DNA of 40,711 nt from Thiobacillus sp. 65-1059 (GTDB lineage Bacteria > Pseudomonadota > Gammaproteobacteria > Burkholderiales > Thiobacillaceae), in NCBI GenBank assembly GCA_001897675.1, contig MKUE01000132.1, forward strand, positions 1-40,711, read 5' to 3'. The translations under genes and the position numbers were made by a program. This document shows positions 23,279 through 32,005 of the stretch, in pieces. Under the pieces are notes generated by a model. It saw nothing but the letters and a program-made list of their open reading frames with translations, was not told where the DNA came from and made no database searches. How positions within the stretch are numbered: position 1 is the stretch's first letter; each line of letters begins with the position of its first letter.

Positions 23279-24025
23279 TCACGATGCCGCGCGCACCTGT
23301 TCGCTGGTGCAGCCAAAGCGGCGTTCACGGGTGCGAAAGGAGGCGATCGCCGCATCCAGCGCCACGGCGTCGAAGTCCGGCCACGGCGCGTCGGTGAAAT
23401 AGAGTTCGGTGTAGGCCAGCTGCCACAGCAGGAAATTGCTGATGCGCTGTTCGCCGCCGGTGCGGATGAACAGGTCGGGCTCGGGCAGATCGGCCATGCT
23501 GAGGTGTTGTGCCAGCGCGGCTTCGTTCACCGCTTCCGGCGCCATACTGGAAGCCATCAGCTTCTTCACCGCCTGCACGATGTCCCAGCGTCCGCCGTAA
23601 TTGGCCGCCACGGTGAAAGTAAGGCGGGCGTTGTTGCGCGTCAGCGCTTCGGCGTCGCGGATCAGGCTCTGGATGCGCTCGGAAAAGCCCGACAGGTCGC
23701 CAACGACACGAAAGCGGATGTCGTTTTCGTGAAGCCGCGCGACTTCATTTTCCAGCGCACGCATGAACAGCTCCATCAGCAGGCTGACCTCCTCCTGCGG
23801 GCGCCGCCAGTTTTCGGAACTGAAGGCAAACACTGTGAGATGCGACACACCGCGCTCGGCGCAGGCACGGATCACCCCGCGCAGGGCCTCGACGCCCTTG
23901 CGATGGCCGGCCACGCGCGGCATCAGCCGGCGTTTCGCCCAGCGGCCGTTGCCGTCCATGATGATGGCGATGTGCCGCGGCACATCGGCGCCTGCCGGGA
24001 TCGCTTGCTCGCTGCGGGTAGACAC
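23279..24025 (-). CDS. uppS: Undecaprenyl diphosphate synthase
   Basis: UppS adds cis-isoprenyl units to farnesyl diphosphate to make the C55 carrier used for peptidoglycan and O-antigen. The 248-residue protein has [16 protein letters not shown] with catalytic Asp24, [29 protein letters not shown], and the C-terminal substrate stretch [19 protein letters not shown] followed by [14 protein letters not shown]. It lies between frr and cdsA as in most Proteobacteria. Confidence 0.97.
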   Translation of the reverse strand: MSTRSEQAIPAGADVPRHIAIIMDGNGRWAKRRLMPRVAGHRKGVEALRGVIRACAERGVSHLTVFAFSSENWRRPQEEVSLLMELFMRALENEVARLHENDIRFRVVGDLSGFSERIQSLIRDAEALTRNNARLTFTVAANYGGRWDIVQAVKKLMASSMAPEAVNEAALAQHLSMADLPEPDLFIRTGGEQRISNFLLWQLAYTELYFTDAPWPDFDAVALDAAIASFRTRERRFGCTSEQVRAAS

Positions 24026-24036
24026 GCCGAATCCGC

Positions 24037-24606
24037 TCAGACTGCGAGCAGGTCCTTCTCTTTGTCGGCCAGCATCTTGTCGATTTCGCCGATGAACTTG
24101 TCGGTCAGCTTCTGCACCTCGTCCTGGGTGCGGCGCTCCTCGTCTTCGGTCGCGGTCTTGGCCTTGACCATGTCCTTCAGCGTGCCGTTGGCGTCGCGGC
24201 GAATGTTGCGCACGGCGACGCGCGCGCCTTCGGCTTCGTTGCGCACCACCTTGATCAGGTCGCGGCGGCGCTCCTCGGTCAGCGAGGGCATCGGCACGCG
24301 GATGATATCGCCGTGCGTCGCCGGGTTCAGGCCCAGATCGCCGTCGCGAATCGCTTTCTCGATCTTGCCGACCATGTTTTTTTCGTACGGCTGCACGCCG
24401 AGGGTGCGGCTGTCGACCAGCGACACGTTGGCCACCTGAGGCACCGGCGTCGGGTTGCCGTAGTAATCGACCATGACGTGGTCGAGGATGCCGGCGTGGG
24501 CGCGCCCGGTGCGCACCTTGGCCAGATCGTTTTTCAACGCGTCCAGGGTCTTGCCCATTTTCTGTTCGGCGGATTGCTTGATCTCGGCGATGCTGGTTTC
24601 AGCCAT
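24037..24606 (-). CDS. frr: Ribosome recycling factor
   Basis: RRF splits post-termination ribosomes together with EF-G and IF3. The 189-residue protein is near-standard in length, with the three-helix bundle motifs [55 protein letters not shown] and [20 protein letters not shown]. The next gene upstream, pyrH, ends nine bases before it, so the pair is co-transcribed. Confidence 0.98.
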   Translation of the reverse strand: MAETSIAEIKQSAEQKMGKTLDALKNDLAKVRTGRAHAGILDHVMVDYYGNPTPVPQVANVSLVDSRTLGVQPYEKNMVGKIEKAIRDGDLGLNPATHGDIIRVPMPSLTEERRRDLIKVVRNEAEGARVAVRNIRRDANGTLKDMVKAKTATEDEERRTQDEVQKLTDKFIGEIDKMLADKEKDLLAV

Positions 24607-24615
24607 TTCAACTCC

Positions 24616-25326
24616 TTACAAAGTCACCCGCGTGCCTTCGCCTTCGCCCATCACCACGCGCTTCAGCGCGCCGGGCTTGAAGACGTTGAACACGACCAGG
24701 GATAGTTTCTGTTCGCGACACAAGGCAAAGGCAGCGGTATCGAGCACGCCCAGATTGCCGGCGATTGCCTGATCGAAGCTCAGCGTCTCGTAACGCTCGG
24801 CACTGGCGTCCTTCTTGGGGTCTGCAGTGTAGACGCCATCGACCTTGGTCGCCTTCAGCAACAGATCGGCGCCGATTTCCGCCGCACGCAGCGCCGCCGC
24901 CGTATCCGTGGTGAAGAACGGGTTGCCGGTGCCGCCGCCAAAGATCACCACCCGCCCGGCCTCCAGATGGCGCACCGCCGCGTCGCGCTCGAAATCCTCG
25001 CCGACATGGGCGATGCTGACCGCGGTCTGCACCCGCGCCTCGACCCCTGCCTGCTGCAGGGCATCCTTCAGCGCCAGCGCGTTCATCACCGTGGCGAGCA
25101 TGCCCATCGAATCCGCGCTGGCGCGGTTCATCCCCGACAGCGCGCCGGTGGCGCCGCGGAACAGGTTGCCGCCGCCAACCACGATGCCGACCTGCACGCC
25201 AGCCGCCACCACTTCGCGGATCTGGCCGACAAAACCGGCCATGGTATCGGCGTGATAGCCGAAGCTGTCCGGCCCCATCAGGGCCTCGCCGGACAGCTTC
25301 AGCAGGATGCGACGGACCGGCGCCAT
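24616..25326 (-). CDS. pyrH: Uridylate kinase
   Basis: PyrH phosphorylates UMP to UDP; bacterial forms are hexamers of the amino-acid-kinase fold, feedback-inhibited by UTP. The 236-residue protein begins [18 protein letters not shown] and shows [41 protein letters not shown] and [16 protein letters not shown]. The ATG at 25326 is the family start; the frame extends upstream to 25440 but enters tsf. It starts 20 bases after the tsf stop. Confidence 0.97.
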   Translation of the reverse strand: MAPVRRILLKLSGEALMGPDSFGYHADTMAGFVGQIREVVAAGVQVGIVVGGGNLFRGATGALSGMNRASADSMGMLATVMNALALKDALQQAGVEARVQTAVSIAHVGEDFERDAAVRHLEAGRVVIFGGGTGNPFFTTDTAAALRAAEIGADLLLKATKVDGVYTADPKKDASAERYETLSFDQAIAGNLGVLDTAAFALCREQKLSLVVFNVFKPGALKRVVMGEGEGTRVTL

Positions 25327-25346
25327 ATCAATCACCCCTGGCCCGA

Positions 25347-26219
25347 TCAGACCTGGGAAGCCGCCGCCACTTCGGCGGCGAAGTCGTTCACCTTCTTCTC
25401 GATGCCCTCGCCCACCACGTACATCATGAAGCCATGGCACTGCGAGTTCTTCGACTTCAACACCTGCTCGACAGTCTGCTTGTCGTCCTTGACGAAGGGC
25501 TGCGACAGCAGGGTGACCTCCTTGAGGAACTTCTGCACCGTGCCTTCGGCGATTTTCTCCAGCATGGCTTCCGGCTTGCCGGCTTCCCTGGCCTTCTCGA
25601 CCGCGACGCGGCGTTCCGTATCGATCAGCTCCTGCGACACGCCGGACGCATCCAGCGACTTCGGCTTGGATGCCGCGACATGCATGGCAACGTCGCGCGC
25701 CAGCGCCTCGTCGCCGGTCACGTCGACCAGCACGCCGATCTTGCCGCCGTGGATGTAGCTGGCGAACTTGCCCTGGCCGTCCAGACGCACGAAACGGCGC
25801 ACCGACATGTTCTCGCCGATCTTGCCGACCAGTTCGGTGCGGAAAGCCTCCACCGTGGTGTCCTTGTAAGGCAGCGCGGACAGCGCGGCAACGTCGGCCG
25901 GGTTCTGCTTCAGCACCATCTCGGCCAGCGCGCTGGACAGCGCCAGGAAATCGTCGTTCTTCGCCACGAAGTCGGTCTCGCAGTTGACTTCCACCATGGC
26001 GGCCGACTTGCCGTCGGCACCGATGGCGATCGTCACCACGCCTTCGGCAGCCACGCGGCCGGCGCTCTTGGCCGCCTTGTTGCCGAAGCGCACGCGCAGG
26101 ATCTCTTCCGCCTTCTGCATGTCGCCGCCGGCTTCCGACAGCGCTTTCTTACAGTCCATCATCGGCGCATCGGTTTTTTCGCGCAGATCCTTGACCATGC
26201 TTGCAGTGATTTCAGCCAT
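25347..26219 (-). CDS. tsf: Translation elongation factor Ts
   Basis: EF-Ts exchanges GDP for GTP on EF-Tu. The 290-residue protein starts [20 protein letters not shown] and includes [34 protein letters not shown] and the dimer-domain stretch IGVLVDVTG. The ATG at 26219 has a GGGGAG ribosome site six bases upstream; an in-frame ATG at 26270 would add 17 residues not found in the family. Between rpsB and tsf lies a terminator-like hairpin, so tsf output may be tuned separately; an AT-rich TATATT stretch after the hairpin could be a weak secondary promoter but lacks a good -35. Confidence 0.97.
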   Translation of the reverse strand: MAEITASMVKDLREKTDAPMMDCKKALSEAGGDMQKAEEILRVRFGNKAAKSAGRVAAEGVVTIAIGADGKSAAMVEVNCETDFVAKNDDFLALSSALAEMVLKQNPADVAALSALPYKDTTVEAFRTELVGKIGENMSVRRFVRLDGQGKFASYIHGGKIGVLVDVTGDEALARDVAMHVAASKPKSLDASGVSQELIDTERRVAVEKAREAGKPEAMLEKIAEGTVQKFLKEVTLLSQPFVKDDKQTVEQVLKSKNSQCHGFMMYVVGEGIEKKVNDFAAEVAAASQV

Positions 26220-26274
26220 TTCGAACTCCCCAGGATTCAATATAAATACAGCCAGTTTCAAACAATTCAATACA

Positions 26275-26296
26275 GAAAGAGGGGCCGCCGCCCCTC
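26275..26296 (-). terminator. Terminator-like hairpin between rpsB and tsf
   Basis: On the minus strand GAGGGGC (26290-26296), loop GGCG (26286-26289) and GCCCCTC (26279-26285) form a perfect seven-pair stem followed by TTTC (26275-26278). The short U-tract suggests partial termination, leaving some read-through into tsf. A second weaker stem (CGCCGG/CCGGCG, 26310-26330) precedes it. Confidence 0.55.
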
Positions 26297-26349
26297 CTCA
26301 TAACACGCTCGCCGGAAGACCCTCCCGGCGATGTTGCAGTGCGCCGCGC

Positions 26350-27093
26350 TTACTCGGCTGCAGGCGCACCCTCTTCTTCGACCTCGACGAACTCTTCGCC
26401 GCCGACGAGCTCGCTGATGACCTGGGCGCGACCTTCCAGCGCCGCATCGGCCATGCCGCGCGCGTACAGGCGAATCGCACGGGCCGAGTCATCGTTGCCG
26501 GGAACGACGTAGTCCACGCCTTCCGGGCTGTTGTTGGTGTCGACCACGCCGATCACCGGGATGCCCAGCTTCCTGGCCTCGACCACGGCGCCCTTCTGGT
26601 AGCCGACGTCGATGATGAACAGCGCGTCGGGCAGGCCGCCCATTTCGCGGATGCCGCCGAGGCTGCGGTTCAGCTTGTCGACCTCGCGCTGCACGGTGAG
26701 GATTTCCTTCTTCGACAGGCGGCCGGGCTCGGCGATTTGGGCCTCCAGGTCGTTCAGGCGCTTGATCGACTGCTTGACCGTCTTGAAGTTGGTCAGCATG
26801 CCGCCCAGCCAGCGGTTGTCGACATAGGGCATGCCGGCGCGCTGCGCTTCTTCACGCACGATGTCGCGCGCGGCACGCTTGGTGCCGACGAACAGCACGC
26901 TGCCCTTGTTGGCAGCCAGCTTGCGCACGAATTTCTGCGCCTCCTGGAACATCGGCAGCGACTTTTCCAGGTTGACGATATGGATCTTGTTGCGATGACC
27001 GAAAATGAACGGGGCCATCTTGGGGTTCCAGAAGCGGGTCTGGTGACCGAAGTGGACACCGGCTTCCAGCATTTGACGCATGGTGACAGACAT
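26350..27093 (-). CDS. rpsB: 30S ribosomal protein S2
   Basis: S2 binds late to the 30S subunit between head and body. The 247-residue protein has the family start [54 protein letters not shown], the [12 protein letters not shown] stretch, PDALFIIDV and [24 protein letters not shown] split over its core, and an acidic Glu-rich tail. A ribosome site AGGAGA lies five bases before the ATG. It is the first gene of the long minus-strand operon, preceded by a strong sigma-70 promoter and a structured 5' leader. Confidence 0.98.
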   Translation of the reverse strand: MSVTMRQMLEAGVHFGHQTRFWNPKMAPFIFGHRNKIHIVNLEKSLPMFQEAQKFVRKLAANKGSVLFVGTKRAARDIVREEAQRAGMPYVDNRWLGGMLTNFKTVKQSIKRLNDLEAQIAEPGRLSKKEILTVQREVDKLNRSLGGIREMGGLPDALFIIDVGYQKGAVVEARKLGIPVIGVVDTNNSPEGVDYVVPGNDDSARAIRLYARGMADAALEGRAQVISELVGGEEFVEVEEEGAPAAE

Positions 27094-27098
27094 TTGAA

Positions 27099-27207
27099 TC
27101 TCCTAAAGGGTTGAGCCTCCACCCGCCAGCAGCCGCGCATCGCTTGCCCGGATGCGCCGCCACCCTTTAATGACAGGTGTGCGAATTTGTCCGAACCATT
27201 TCGGACA
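27099..27207 (-). promoter_or_regulatory. Structured rpsB mRNA leader (candidate S2 autoregulatory element)
   Basis: The leader of about 115 bases folds by eye into three perfect stems: TGTCCGAA/TTCGGACA (27188-27207, four-base loop) at the predicted 5' end; GCGCATC/GATGCGC (27135-27157, nine-base loop); and a long-range pairing of TAAAGGGT (27162-27169) with ACCCTTTA (27104-27111) that closes around the second stem and abuts the AGGAGA ribosome site at 27099-27104. Leaders of rpsB are known S2 autoregulation sites in gamma- and alphaproteobacteria; the match to that role here is inferred. Confidence 0.55.
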
Positions 27208-27214
27208 GCCCGCA

Positions 27215-27243
27215 ATTCTAATTCGTCGAAGCATTCATTTCAA
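27215..27243 (-). promoter_or_regulatory. Sigma-70 promoter of the rpsB operon
   Basis: On the minus strand, TTGAAA (27238-27243) and TAGAAT (27215-27220) are separated by exactly 17 bases, five of six matches each to the consensus. The predicted start near 27208 gives a leader of about 115 bases before rpsB. The surrounding DNA is AT-richer than the window average. Confidence 0.75.
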
Positions 27244-27340
27244 GGAGGAATGTCTGCCGGCACACGGCCCCGCCCATTGGCGGGCCATGCGGGCAGCCGG
27301 CACGCCGGGCTTTTCTCTGGCGCACCGCGGGCACGCTGGC

Positions 27341-27346
27341 TAGAAT
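27341..27346 (+). promoter_or_regulatory. Possible -10 element for map
   Basis: TAGAAT lies 31 bases before the map ATG in the rpsB-map divergent gap. The hexamer 17 bases upstream (TGGCGC, 27318-27323) is a poor -35, so the call rests on the -10 and position only. Confidence 0.3.
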
Positions 27347-27377
27347 GTGGCTTTGTAAATTCCCGCCTCTCCGTTAC

Positions 27378-28187
27378 ATGACTGTCACCATCAAAACCGG
27401 CGCCGAGATCGAGGGCATGCGCGTTGCCTGCCGGCTCGCCTCGGAAGTGCTCGACTACATCACGCCTTTCATCAAACCCGGCGTCGCCACCGGCGAACTC
27501 GACCGGCTGTGCCACGACTACATGGTGAACGTGCAGGGCACCATCCCCGCGCCCCTGAACTATGCGCCGTCCGGCCACACGCCCTACCCCAAGTCGATCT
27601 GCACCTCGATCAACAACCAGGTATGCCACGGCGTGCCGGGCGACAAGGCGCTGAAAAACGGCGACATCGTGAACCTCGACATCACCGTGATCAAGGACGG
27701 CTGGCACGGCGACACCAGCCGCATGTTCGCGGTGGGCGAAGCGTCGATCCAGGCCAAACGGCTGATCCAGGTGACCTACGAAGCGATGTGGATCGGCATT
27801 GTCCAGGTGAAACCCGGCGCGCGGCTCGGCGACATCGGCCATGCGATCCAGCGTTTTGCCGAGAACCACGGCTACAGCATAGTGCGCGAATTCTGCGGCC
27901 ACGGCATCGGCCGCGATTTCCATGAAGAACCGCAGGTGCTGCATTACGGCAAACCCGGCACCGGCCTCGTGCTGGAGCCCGGCATGACCTTCACCATCGA
28001 ACCGATGATCAACGCCGGCCGCCGCGACATCCGCCAGATGCCGGACGGCTGGACCATCGTCACCAAGGACCGCAGCCTGTCGGCGCAATGGGAACACACG
28101 GTGCTGGTCACCGACAGCGGTCACGAAGTGCTGACCGTCTCGGCAGGCACCCCGGCGATTCCCGATCGCGTCCGCCACGCCGCGTGA
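27378..28187 (+). CDS. map: Methionine aminopeptidase, type I
   Basis: MetAP removes the initiator Met from nascent proteins after deformylation by Def, also encoded in the window. The 269-residue protein shows the pita-bread metal ligands: two Asp in NLDITVIKDGWHGDTSRMF, His in EFCGHGIGRDFHEEP, Glu in GMTFTIEPM and Glu in SAQWEHTVLV. The ATG at 27378 is used; an upstream in-frame ATG at 27345 falls in the likely promoter. It is divergent from rpsB, a widespread arrangement, and its stop overlaps the glnD GTG start. Confidence 0.97.
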   Translation: MTVTIKTGAEIEGMRVACRLASEVLDYITPFIKPGVATGELDRLCHDYMVNVQGTIPAPLNYAPSGHTPYPKSICTSINNQVCHGVPGDKALKNGDIVNLDITVIKDGWHGDTSRMFAVGEASIQAKRLIQVTYEAMWIGIVQVKPGARLGDIGHAIQRFAENHGYSIVREFCGHGIGRDFHEEPQVLHYGKPGTGLVLEPGMTFTIEPMINAGRRDIRQMPDGWTIVTKDRSLSAQWEHTVLVTDSGHEVLTVSAGTPAIPDRVRHAA

Positions 28188-30736
28188 GCGTCCCGCCGTT
28201 CGCCGGTCTGCGCGAGCGGCTCAAATCCGGCCGCGCGGCGCTGGCTGCGGCCTATCTTGAAAAACCCGTCGCCTCCCACTACCTGGCGCGCCACGCCGCC
28301 CTGGTGGACGGCGTGCTGGCGGAAATCGGCATCCGGCTCGCGCTGCCCGCCAGCTTCTGCCTTGCCGCCGTCGGCGGCTACGGGCGCGGCGAACTGTTCC
28401 CCGGTTCGGACGTGGACGTGCTGCTGCTGCTGCCGCACGAGCCCACCAGCGGGCAGCGGGCCACGCTGGAAAGCTGGGTGCAGGCATGCTGGGACGTCGG
28501 GCTGGAAATCGGCCACAGCGTGCGCACCGTCGAGGCCTGCATCGGCGAGGCCGACGCCGACATCACGGTCGAGACCAATCTGCTCGAAGCGCGATTCCTG
28601 TGGGGCAGCCGTCCGCTGTTCGAGGAACTCGAACGCCGCTTCCAGGCACGCTTCAGCCCGCAGCACTTTTTCGACGGCAAACTCGCCGAACAGCAGGCGC
28701 GCCACGCCCGCTTCGACGACAGCGCCTACAAGCTCGAACCCAACCTCAAGGACAGCCCGGGCGGCCTGCGCGATCTGCACATGATTCACTGGCTGGCGCA
28801 GGCCTGCGGCATCGCCGGCGGCTGGAACGGCATCGCACGCGCGGGGCTGCTGACCGAAGCCGAGGCGCGGCGCATCGCGCGCGAGGAACGCGCCCTGTCG
28901 GCGCTGCGCATCCATCTGCATCTGCTGGCGAAGCGGCGCGACGACCGCCTCGCTTTCGATTACCAGACCGGGCTCGCCGCCCGCCTGGGGCTCGCCGCCA
29001 CCGCGCACAAGCGTGCAGGCGAACGCCTGATGCAGGGCTATTACCGCGCCGCCAAGCTGATCCAGCGCACCAACGACATCCTCATCCAGTCGTTGCGGGT
29101 GCGGCTGTTTCCGGTGACGGCGCCGCCCAGCCCGATCGACGCCGATTTCCAGTTGCGCGCCAACCTGCTCGAGGCGCGCGCCGCCGACCTGTTCGAACGC
29201 AAGCCCGACGCCCTGCTGCGCGCCTTCATCCTGTATGCCCAGCATCCGGCGCTGGCCGGGTTCGAACCGGCCACGCTGCGCGCGCTGTGGCGCGGCAGCA
29301 TCCGCATCGATGCCGCCTTCCGCGCCAATCCGGCGCACCACGCGCTGTTCATGACGCTGCTGCGCCAGCCGCTGGGCATCACCCGGGCGCTGCGCGCGAT
29401 GCATCGCTACGGCCTGCTGGGGCGCTACATCCCGGCGTTCGGCCGCATCGTCGGGCAGATGCAGCACGACCTGTTTCACGTCTACACCGTCGACGAGCAC
29501 ATCCTCACCGTGCTGCGCAACGTACGGCGCTTCACCGTGCCGGCGCTTGCGCACGAGCTTCCGCTCGCCAGCCGCCTGATCGCCGATTTCGACAAGCCCG
29601 AACTGCTCTACCTGGCCGCCCTGTTTCACGATATCGCCAAAGGCCGCGGCGGCGACCACTCCGAGCTGGGAGCGGGCGATGCGCGGAGGTTTTGCCGTCG
29701 GCACGGCCTCGACAAGGCCGATAGCGAACTGGTCGCCTGGCTGGTGGAAATGCACCTGGCGATGTCGCGCACCTCGCAAAAGGAGGACACCAGCGACCCC
29801 GAGGTGATTGCCGCGTTTGCCGCCAAAGCCGGCAACCTGCGCCGGCTGACGGCCCTCTATCTGCTGACCGTGGCCGATATCCGCGGCACCAGTCCCACGG
29901 TATGGAATGCCTGGAAAGGCAAGCTGCTGGAAGACCTCTACCATGCCACGCGGGCGCGGCTGCTTGGCGGCGACGAAGCCGTCGCCGACATCGCCGCCAA
30001 GCAGGCCGAGGCGCGCGTCAACCTCGCCTTGTATGGCCTGCCCACCGGCGCCGCCGACGCGCTGTGGCAGCATCTCGACGTGCGCTATTTTGCCCGTTTC
30101 GACGCCCGCGACATGGCCTGGCAGGCGCGCATGCTGTGGCGCCGCACCGACAGCGCCGACGCCATCGTCAGGGCGCGCCTGTCGCCGGCCGGCGAAGGCA
30201 TCCAGGTGCTGGTCTACACTCCCGACCGGCCCGACCTGTTCGCCCGTATCTGCGGCTTTTTTGCGCGCATCCAGTACACCATTCTCGAAGCCAAGATCCA
30301 CACCACCCGGCATGGCTATGCGCTCGACAGCTTTCAGGTGATGGACCTGGCCAATCGCGGCATTCATTACCGCGACTTCCTGAACTTCGTGGAGCACGAG
30401 CTGGCACGCGACCTCGACCCGGCACAGCCGATGCAGCCCGCACCGCGCGGCCGCCTGTCGCGCCACCAGCGGCACCACCCCTATCCCACCACGGTACAGC
30501 TGGAAGCCGATGCGCAGGGGCACGGCCACATGCTGTCGATTACCTGCGCGGATCGCGCGGGCCTACTGTTTGCGGTGGCCGAGGTGTTGATGCGGCATGG
30601 GGTAAACGTCTATGCCGCCAAAATCGACACGCTGGGCGAACGCGTCGAGGATACCTTTCTGATCCGTGGCGGCGCTTTGCGTACGCCGGCCGACAGGCTG
30701 GCGCTGGAAACCGACGTGCGCGAGGTGCTGAAGTGA
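28184..30736 (+). CDS. glnD: PII uridylyltransferase / uridylyl-removing enzyme
   Basis: GlnD uridylylates PII (GlnB Tyr51) when glutamine is low and removes UMP when it is high. The 850-residue protein has the nucleotidyltransferase motif GGYGRGELFPGSDVDVLLLL with metal-binding SDVD at 75-78, a GlnD-type helical region, the HD domain LFHDIAKGRGGDHSELG with His482-Asp483, and two C-terminal ACT domains starting near residues 675 (VLVYTPDRPDLFARICGFFA) and 783 (MLSITCADRAGLLFAVAEVL) that sense glutamine. The GTG start at 28184 overlaps the map TGA as GTGA, and no later start keeps the N-terminal domain. It ends one base from the convergent small gene. Confidence 0.97.
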   Translation: MSVPPFAGLRERLKSGRAALAAAYLEKPVASHYLARHAALVDGVLAEIGIRLALPASFCLAAVGGYGRGELFPGSDVDVLLLLPHEPTSGQRATLESWVQACWDVGLEIGHSVRTVEACIGEADADITVETNLLEARFLWGSRPLFEELERRFQARFSPQHFFDGKLAEQQARHARFDDSAYKLEPNLKDSPGGLRDLHMIHWLAQACGIAGGWNGIARAGLLTEAEARRIAREERALSALRIHLHLLAKRRDDRLAFDYQTGLAARLGLAATAHKRAGERLMQGYYRAAKLIQRTNDILIQSLRVRLFPVTAPPSPIDADFQLRANLLEARAADLFERKPDALLRAFILYAQHPALAGFEPATLRALWRGSIRIDAAFRANPAHHALFMTLLRQPLGITRALRAMHRYGLLGRYIPAFGRIVGQMQHDLFHVYTVDEHILTVLRNVRRFTVPALAHELPLASRLIADFDKPELLYLAALFHDIAKGRGGDHSELGAGDARRFCRRHGLDKADSELVAWLVEMHLAMSRTSQKEDTSDPEVIAAFAAKAGNLRRLTALYLLTVADIRGTSPTVWNAWKGKLLEDLYHATRARLLGGDEAVADIAAKQAEARVNLALYGLPTGAADALWQHLDVRYFARFDARDMAWQARMLWRRTDSADAIVRARLSPAGEGIQVLVYTPDRPDLFARICGFFARIQYTILEAKIHTTRHGYALDSFQVMDLANRGIHYRDFLNFVEHELARDLDPAQPMQPAPRGRLSRHQRHHPYPTTVQLEADAQGHGHMLSITCADRAGLLFAVAEVLMRHGVNVYAAKIDTLGERVEDTFLIRGGALRTPADRLALETDVREVLK

Positions 30737-30737
30737 T

Positions 30738-30974
30738 TCAGCGCGCCGGCCGCGCGTATTCGTCCACGTAACGCCCGCGCGCGGGGGCCTTGCGTGTCGG
30801 CGGCGACTTCTTGCGCACGCTGTCGGCAGGTTTCTTGAGCTTTTCGTCCAGCTCGGTTTTGCTGCGGTTGCGGACCCGGCCGGGACGCACCGAGGTGGTG
30901 GTGCCCGCCGCGGCGACTGCGGCATCGGCCAGCCTGCTCTCCATATCCTGTACGGCAAACTGCGGAGCCTTCAT
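30738..30974 (-). CDS. Small basic protein of unknown function, in FliA-type operon
   Basis: A 78-residue product, not recognised. Nineteen residues are Lys or Arg, concentrated in the second half (NRSKTELDEKLKKPADSVRK, then KSPPTRKAPARGRYVDEYAR), with a more neutral Ala-rich start (MESRLADAAVAAAGTTT). No signal peptide or membrane segment is seen and the tail looks disordered. Its ATG overlaps the stop of the FlaF-like gene as ATGA, so it is probably translated with it from the sigma-28 promoter upstream; a motility-related role is inferred from that link only. Nucleic-acid or membrane binding through the basic tail is a possibility without direct support. Confidence 0.6.
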   Translation of the reverse strand: MKAPQFAVQDMESRLADAAVAAAGTTTSVRPGRVRNRSKTELDEKLKKPADSVRKKSPPTRKAPARGRYVDEYARPAR

Positions 30975-31354
30975 GCCGCCTCCCGCCATTCCTTGAGACT
31001 GCCCGCCAGCGTATGGGTCAGCGCGATCAGGCTGCCCAGCGTGTCGGCGCTGGGCGCAAGCTCGCATGCGCTGATCTTGCTGTCGGCATACACCGACAGA
31101 ATCAGCAGGTTCTGCCGTACTTCCAGCGGGAAAACCAGTGCGCCCTCGGCCAGCGCGATCTGAATGCCGTGCCACACCGCGCGGCTGGTCGCCAGCACCG
31201 CGGCCAGCTGGGCTTCGCGGCCGGGATCGTTCCATTGCCGCTGCACTGCCATCAACTGGGCAGCAATGGCGTCGAGCTGGGCCGCCTTCCCCATCATCGC
31301 GCCGGCGCGATGGATGCGGTACCTGGCCTGCCGGATCTGTTGTTCGGAGTTCAT
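30971..31354 (-). CDS. FlaF-like small protein (possible flagellar regulator)
   Basis: A 127-residue, mostly helical protein without signal peptide. The second half reads AVWHGIQIALAEGALVFPLE followed by VRQNLLILSVYADSKISACE, then a helix LGSLIALTHTLAGSLKEW. This pattern of W-x-helix, P-x-E-x-R-x-NLL-x-LS and an aliphatic C-terminal helix resembles FlaF, which in alphaproteobacteria works with FlbT to control flagellin synthesis; the likeness is by eye. Strong support comes from the near-consensus FliA promoter 53 bases upstream. The ATG at 31354 has an AAGGA ribosome site; the frame extends to 31438 but that would run through the promoter. The next gene overlaps by ATGA. Identity of the family member is not secure. 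Confidence 0.6.
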   Translation of the reverse strand: MNSEQQIRQARYRIHRAGAMMGKAAQLDAIAAQLMAVQRQWNDPGREAQLAAVLATSRAVWHGIQIALAEGALVFPLEVRQNLLILSVYADSKISACELAPSADTLGSLIALTHTLAGSLKEWREAA

Positions 31355-31406
31355 TGTCGTCCTTGCAGCTTGTGCCGGGGCACCCCGCCCACGGTTACGC
31401 TTCAAG

Positions 31407-31433
31407 TTAGCGGCGTGAACAGGGACAACTTTA
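31407..31433 (-). promoter_or_regulatory. Flagellar sigma-28 (FliA) promoter
   Basis: On the minus strand TAAAGTTG (31426-31433), an 11-base spacer and GCCGCTAA (31407-31414) match the FliA consensus TAAAGTTT-N11-GCCGATAA at 14 of 16 positions with exact spacing. The predicted start near 31400 leaves a leader of about 46 bases with an AAGGA ribosome site before the FlaF-like ATG at 31354. The site lies between def and the small gene and faces the small operon. Confidence 0.75.
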
Positions 31434-31471
31434 GGCAAGCTAAATGCATGCCCGAAAGCGTCGAGAACCCG

Positions 31472-32005
31472 TCAATCGTCCTGCAGATTTTGCCCCGGGA
31501 ACAGGGTGTCGGTGAAACCGAAATGGCGCAGGTCGCGGATACGCATCGGATACAGGATGCCGCGCAGATGATCGACTTCGTGCTGCACCACGCGGGCGTG
31601 GAAACCGCTCACGCTGCGATCGATCGGCTGCCCCGCCGCGTCGAAGCCCTGGTAGCGCAAAGCGGTATGGCGCGGCACCAATCCGCGCATCCCGGGAACC
31701 GACAGGCACCCCTCCCAGGCTTCCTCCATCGCATCGGACAAGGGGGTCAGCACGGGATTGACGAGGACGGTGAACGGCACGCTTTCGGCGTCCGGGTAAC
31801 GCGGATTGGCATTGACCTCGAAGATCGCCACCTGCAGACCGATGCCGATTTGCGGTGCTGCCAGGCCGGCGCCATTCAAGGCGCGCATGGTGTCGCGCAT
31901 GTCGACGATCAGCTGCGCCAGTTCGGGCGAGGCAAACTCCTCCACCAGGCGCGCCGCTTCCAGCAGGCGCGGATCGCCCATTTTCAGGACATCGCGGATG
32001 GCCAT
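31472..32005 (-). CDS. def: Peptide deformylase
   Basis: Def removes the formyl group from nascent N-formylmethionine, ahead of MetAP. The 177-residue protein has the three family motifs: [10 protein letters not shown] with Gln52, EGCLSVPG with metal-ligand Cys100, and QHEVDHLRG with His142, catalytic Glu143 and His146. The ATG at 32005 lies 22 bases inside the end of rsuA; the open frame upstream belongs to rsuA antiframe. The usual partner fmt is absent, and the gene is a second-type Def position (unlinked to fmt), so another def copy elsewhere in the genome is possible. Confidence 0.96.
   Translation of the reverse strand: MAIRDVLKMGDPRLLEAARLVEEFASPELAQLIVDMRDTMRALNGAGLAAPQIGIGLQVAIFEVNANPRYPDAESVPFTVLVNPVLTPLSDAMEEAWEGCLSVPGMRGLVPRHTALRYQGFDAAGQPIDRSVSGFHARVVQHEVDHLRGILYPMRIRDLRHFGFTDTLFPGQNLQDD

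Noticed and set aside
26310-26330. Second hairpin (CGCCGG/CCGGCG) downstream of rpsB
   Set aside because: Only six pairs with a nine-base loop and no U-tract; not listed as a separate terminator.
27249-27381. 43-codon plus-strand frame with AAGGAGG before its ATG and an ATGA overlap with map
   Set aside because: The ribosome site is one base from the ATG, too close to work well; the AGG-rich stretch is the complement of the rpsB -35 region and the likely map -10 lies inside it. A leader peptide cannot be fully excluded.
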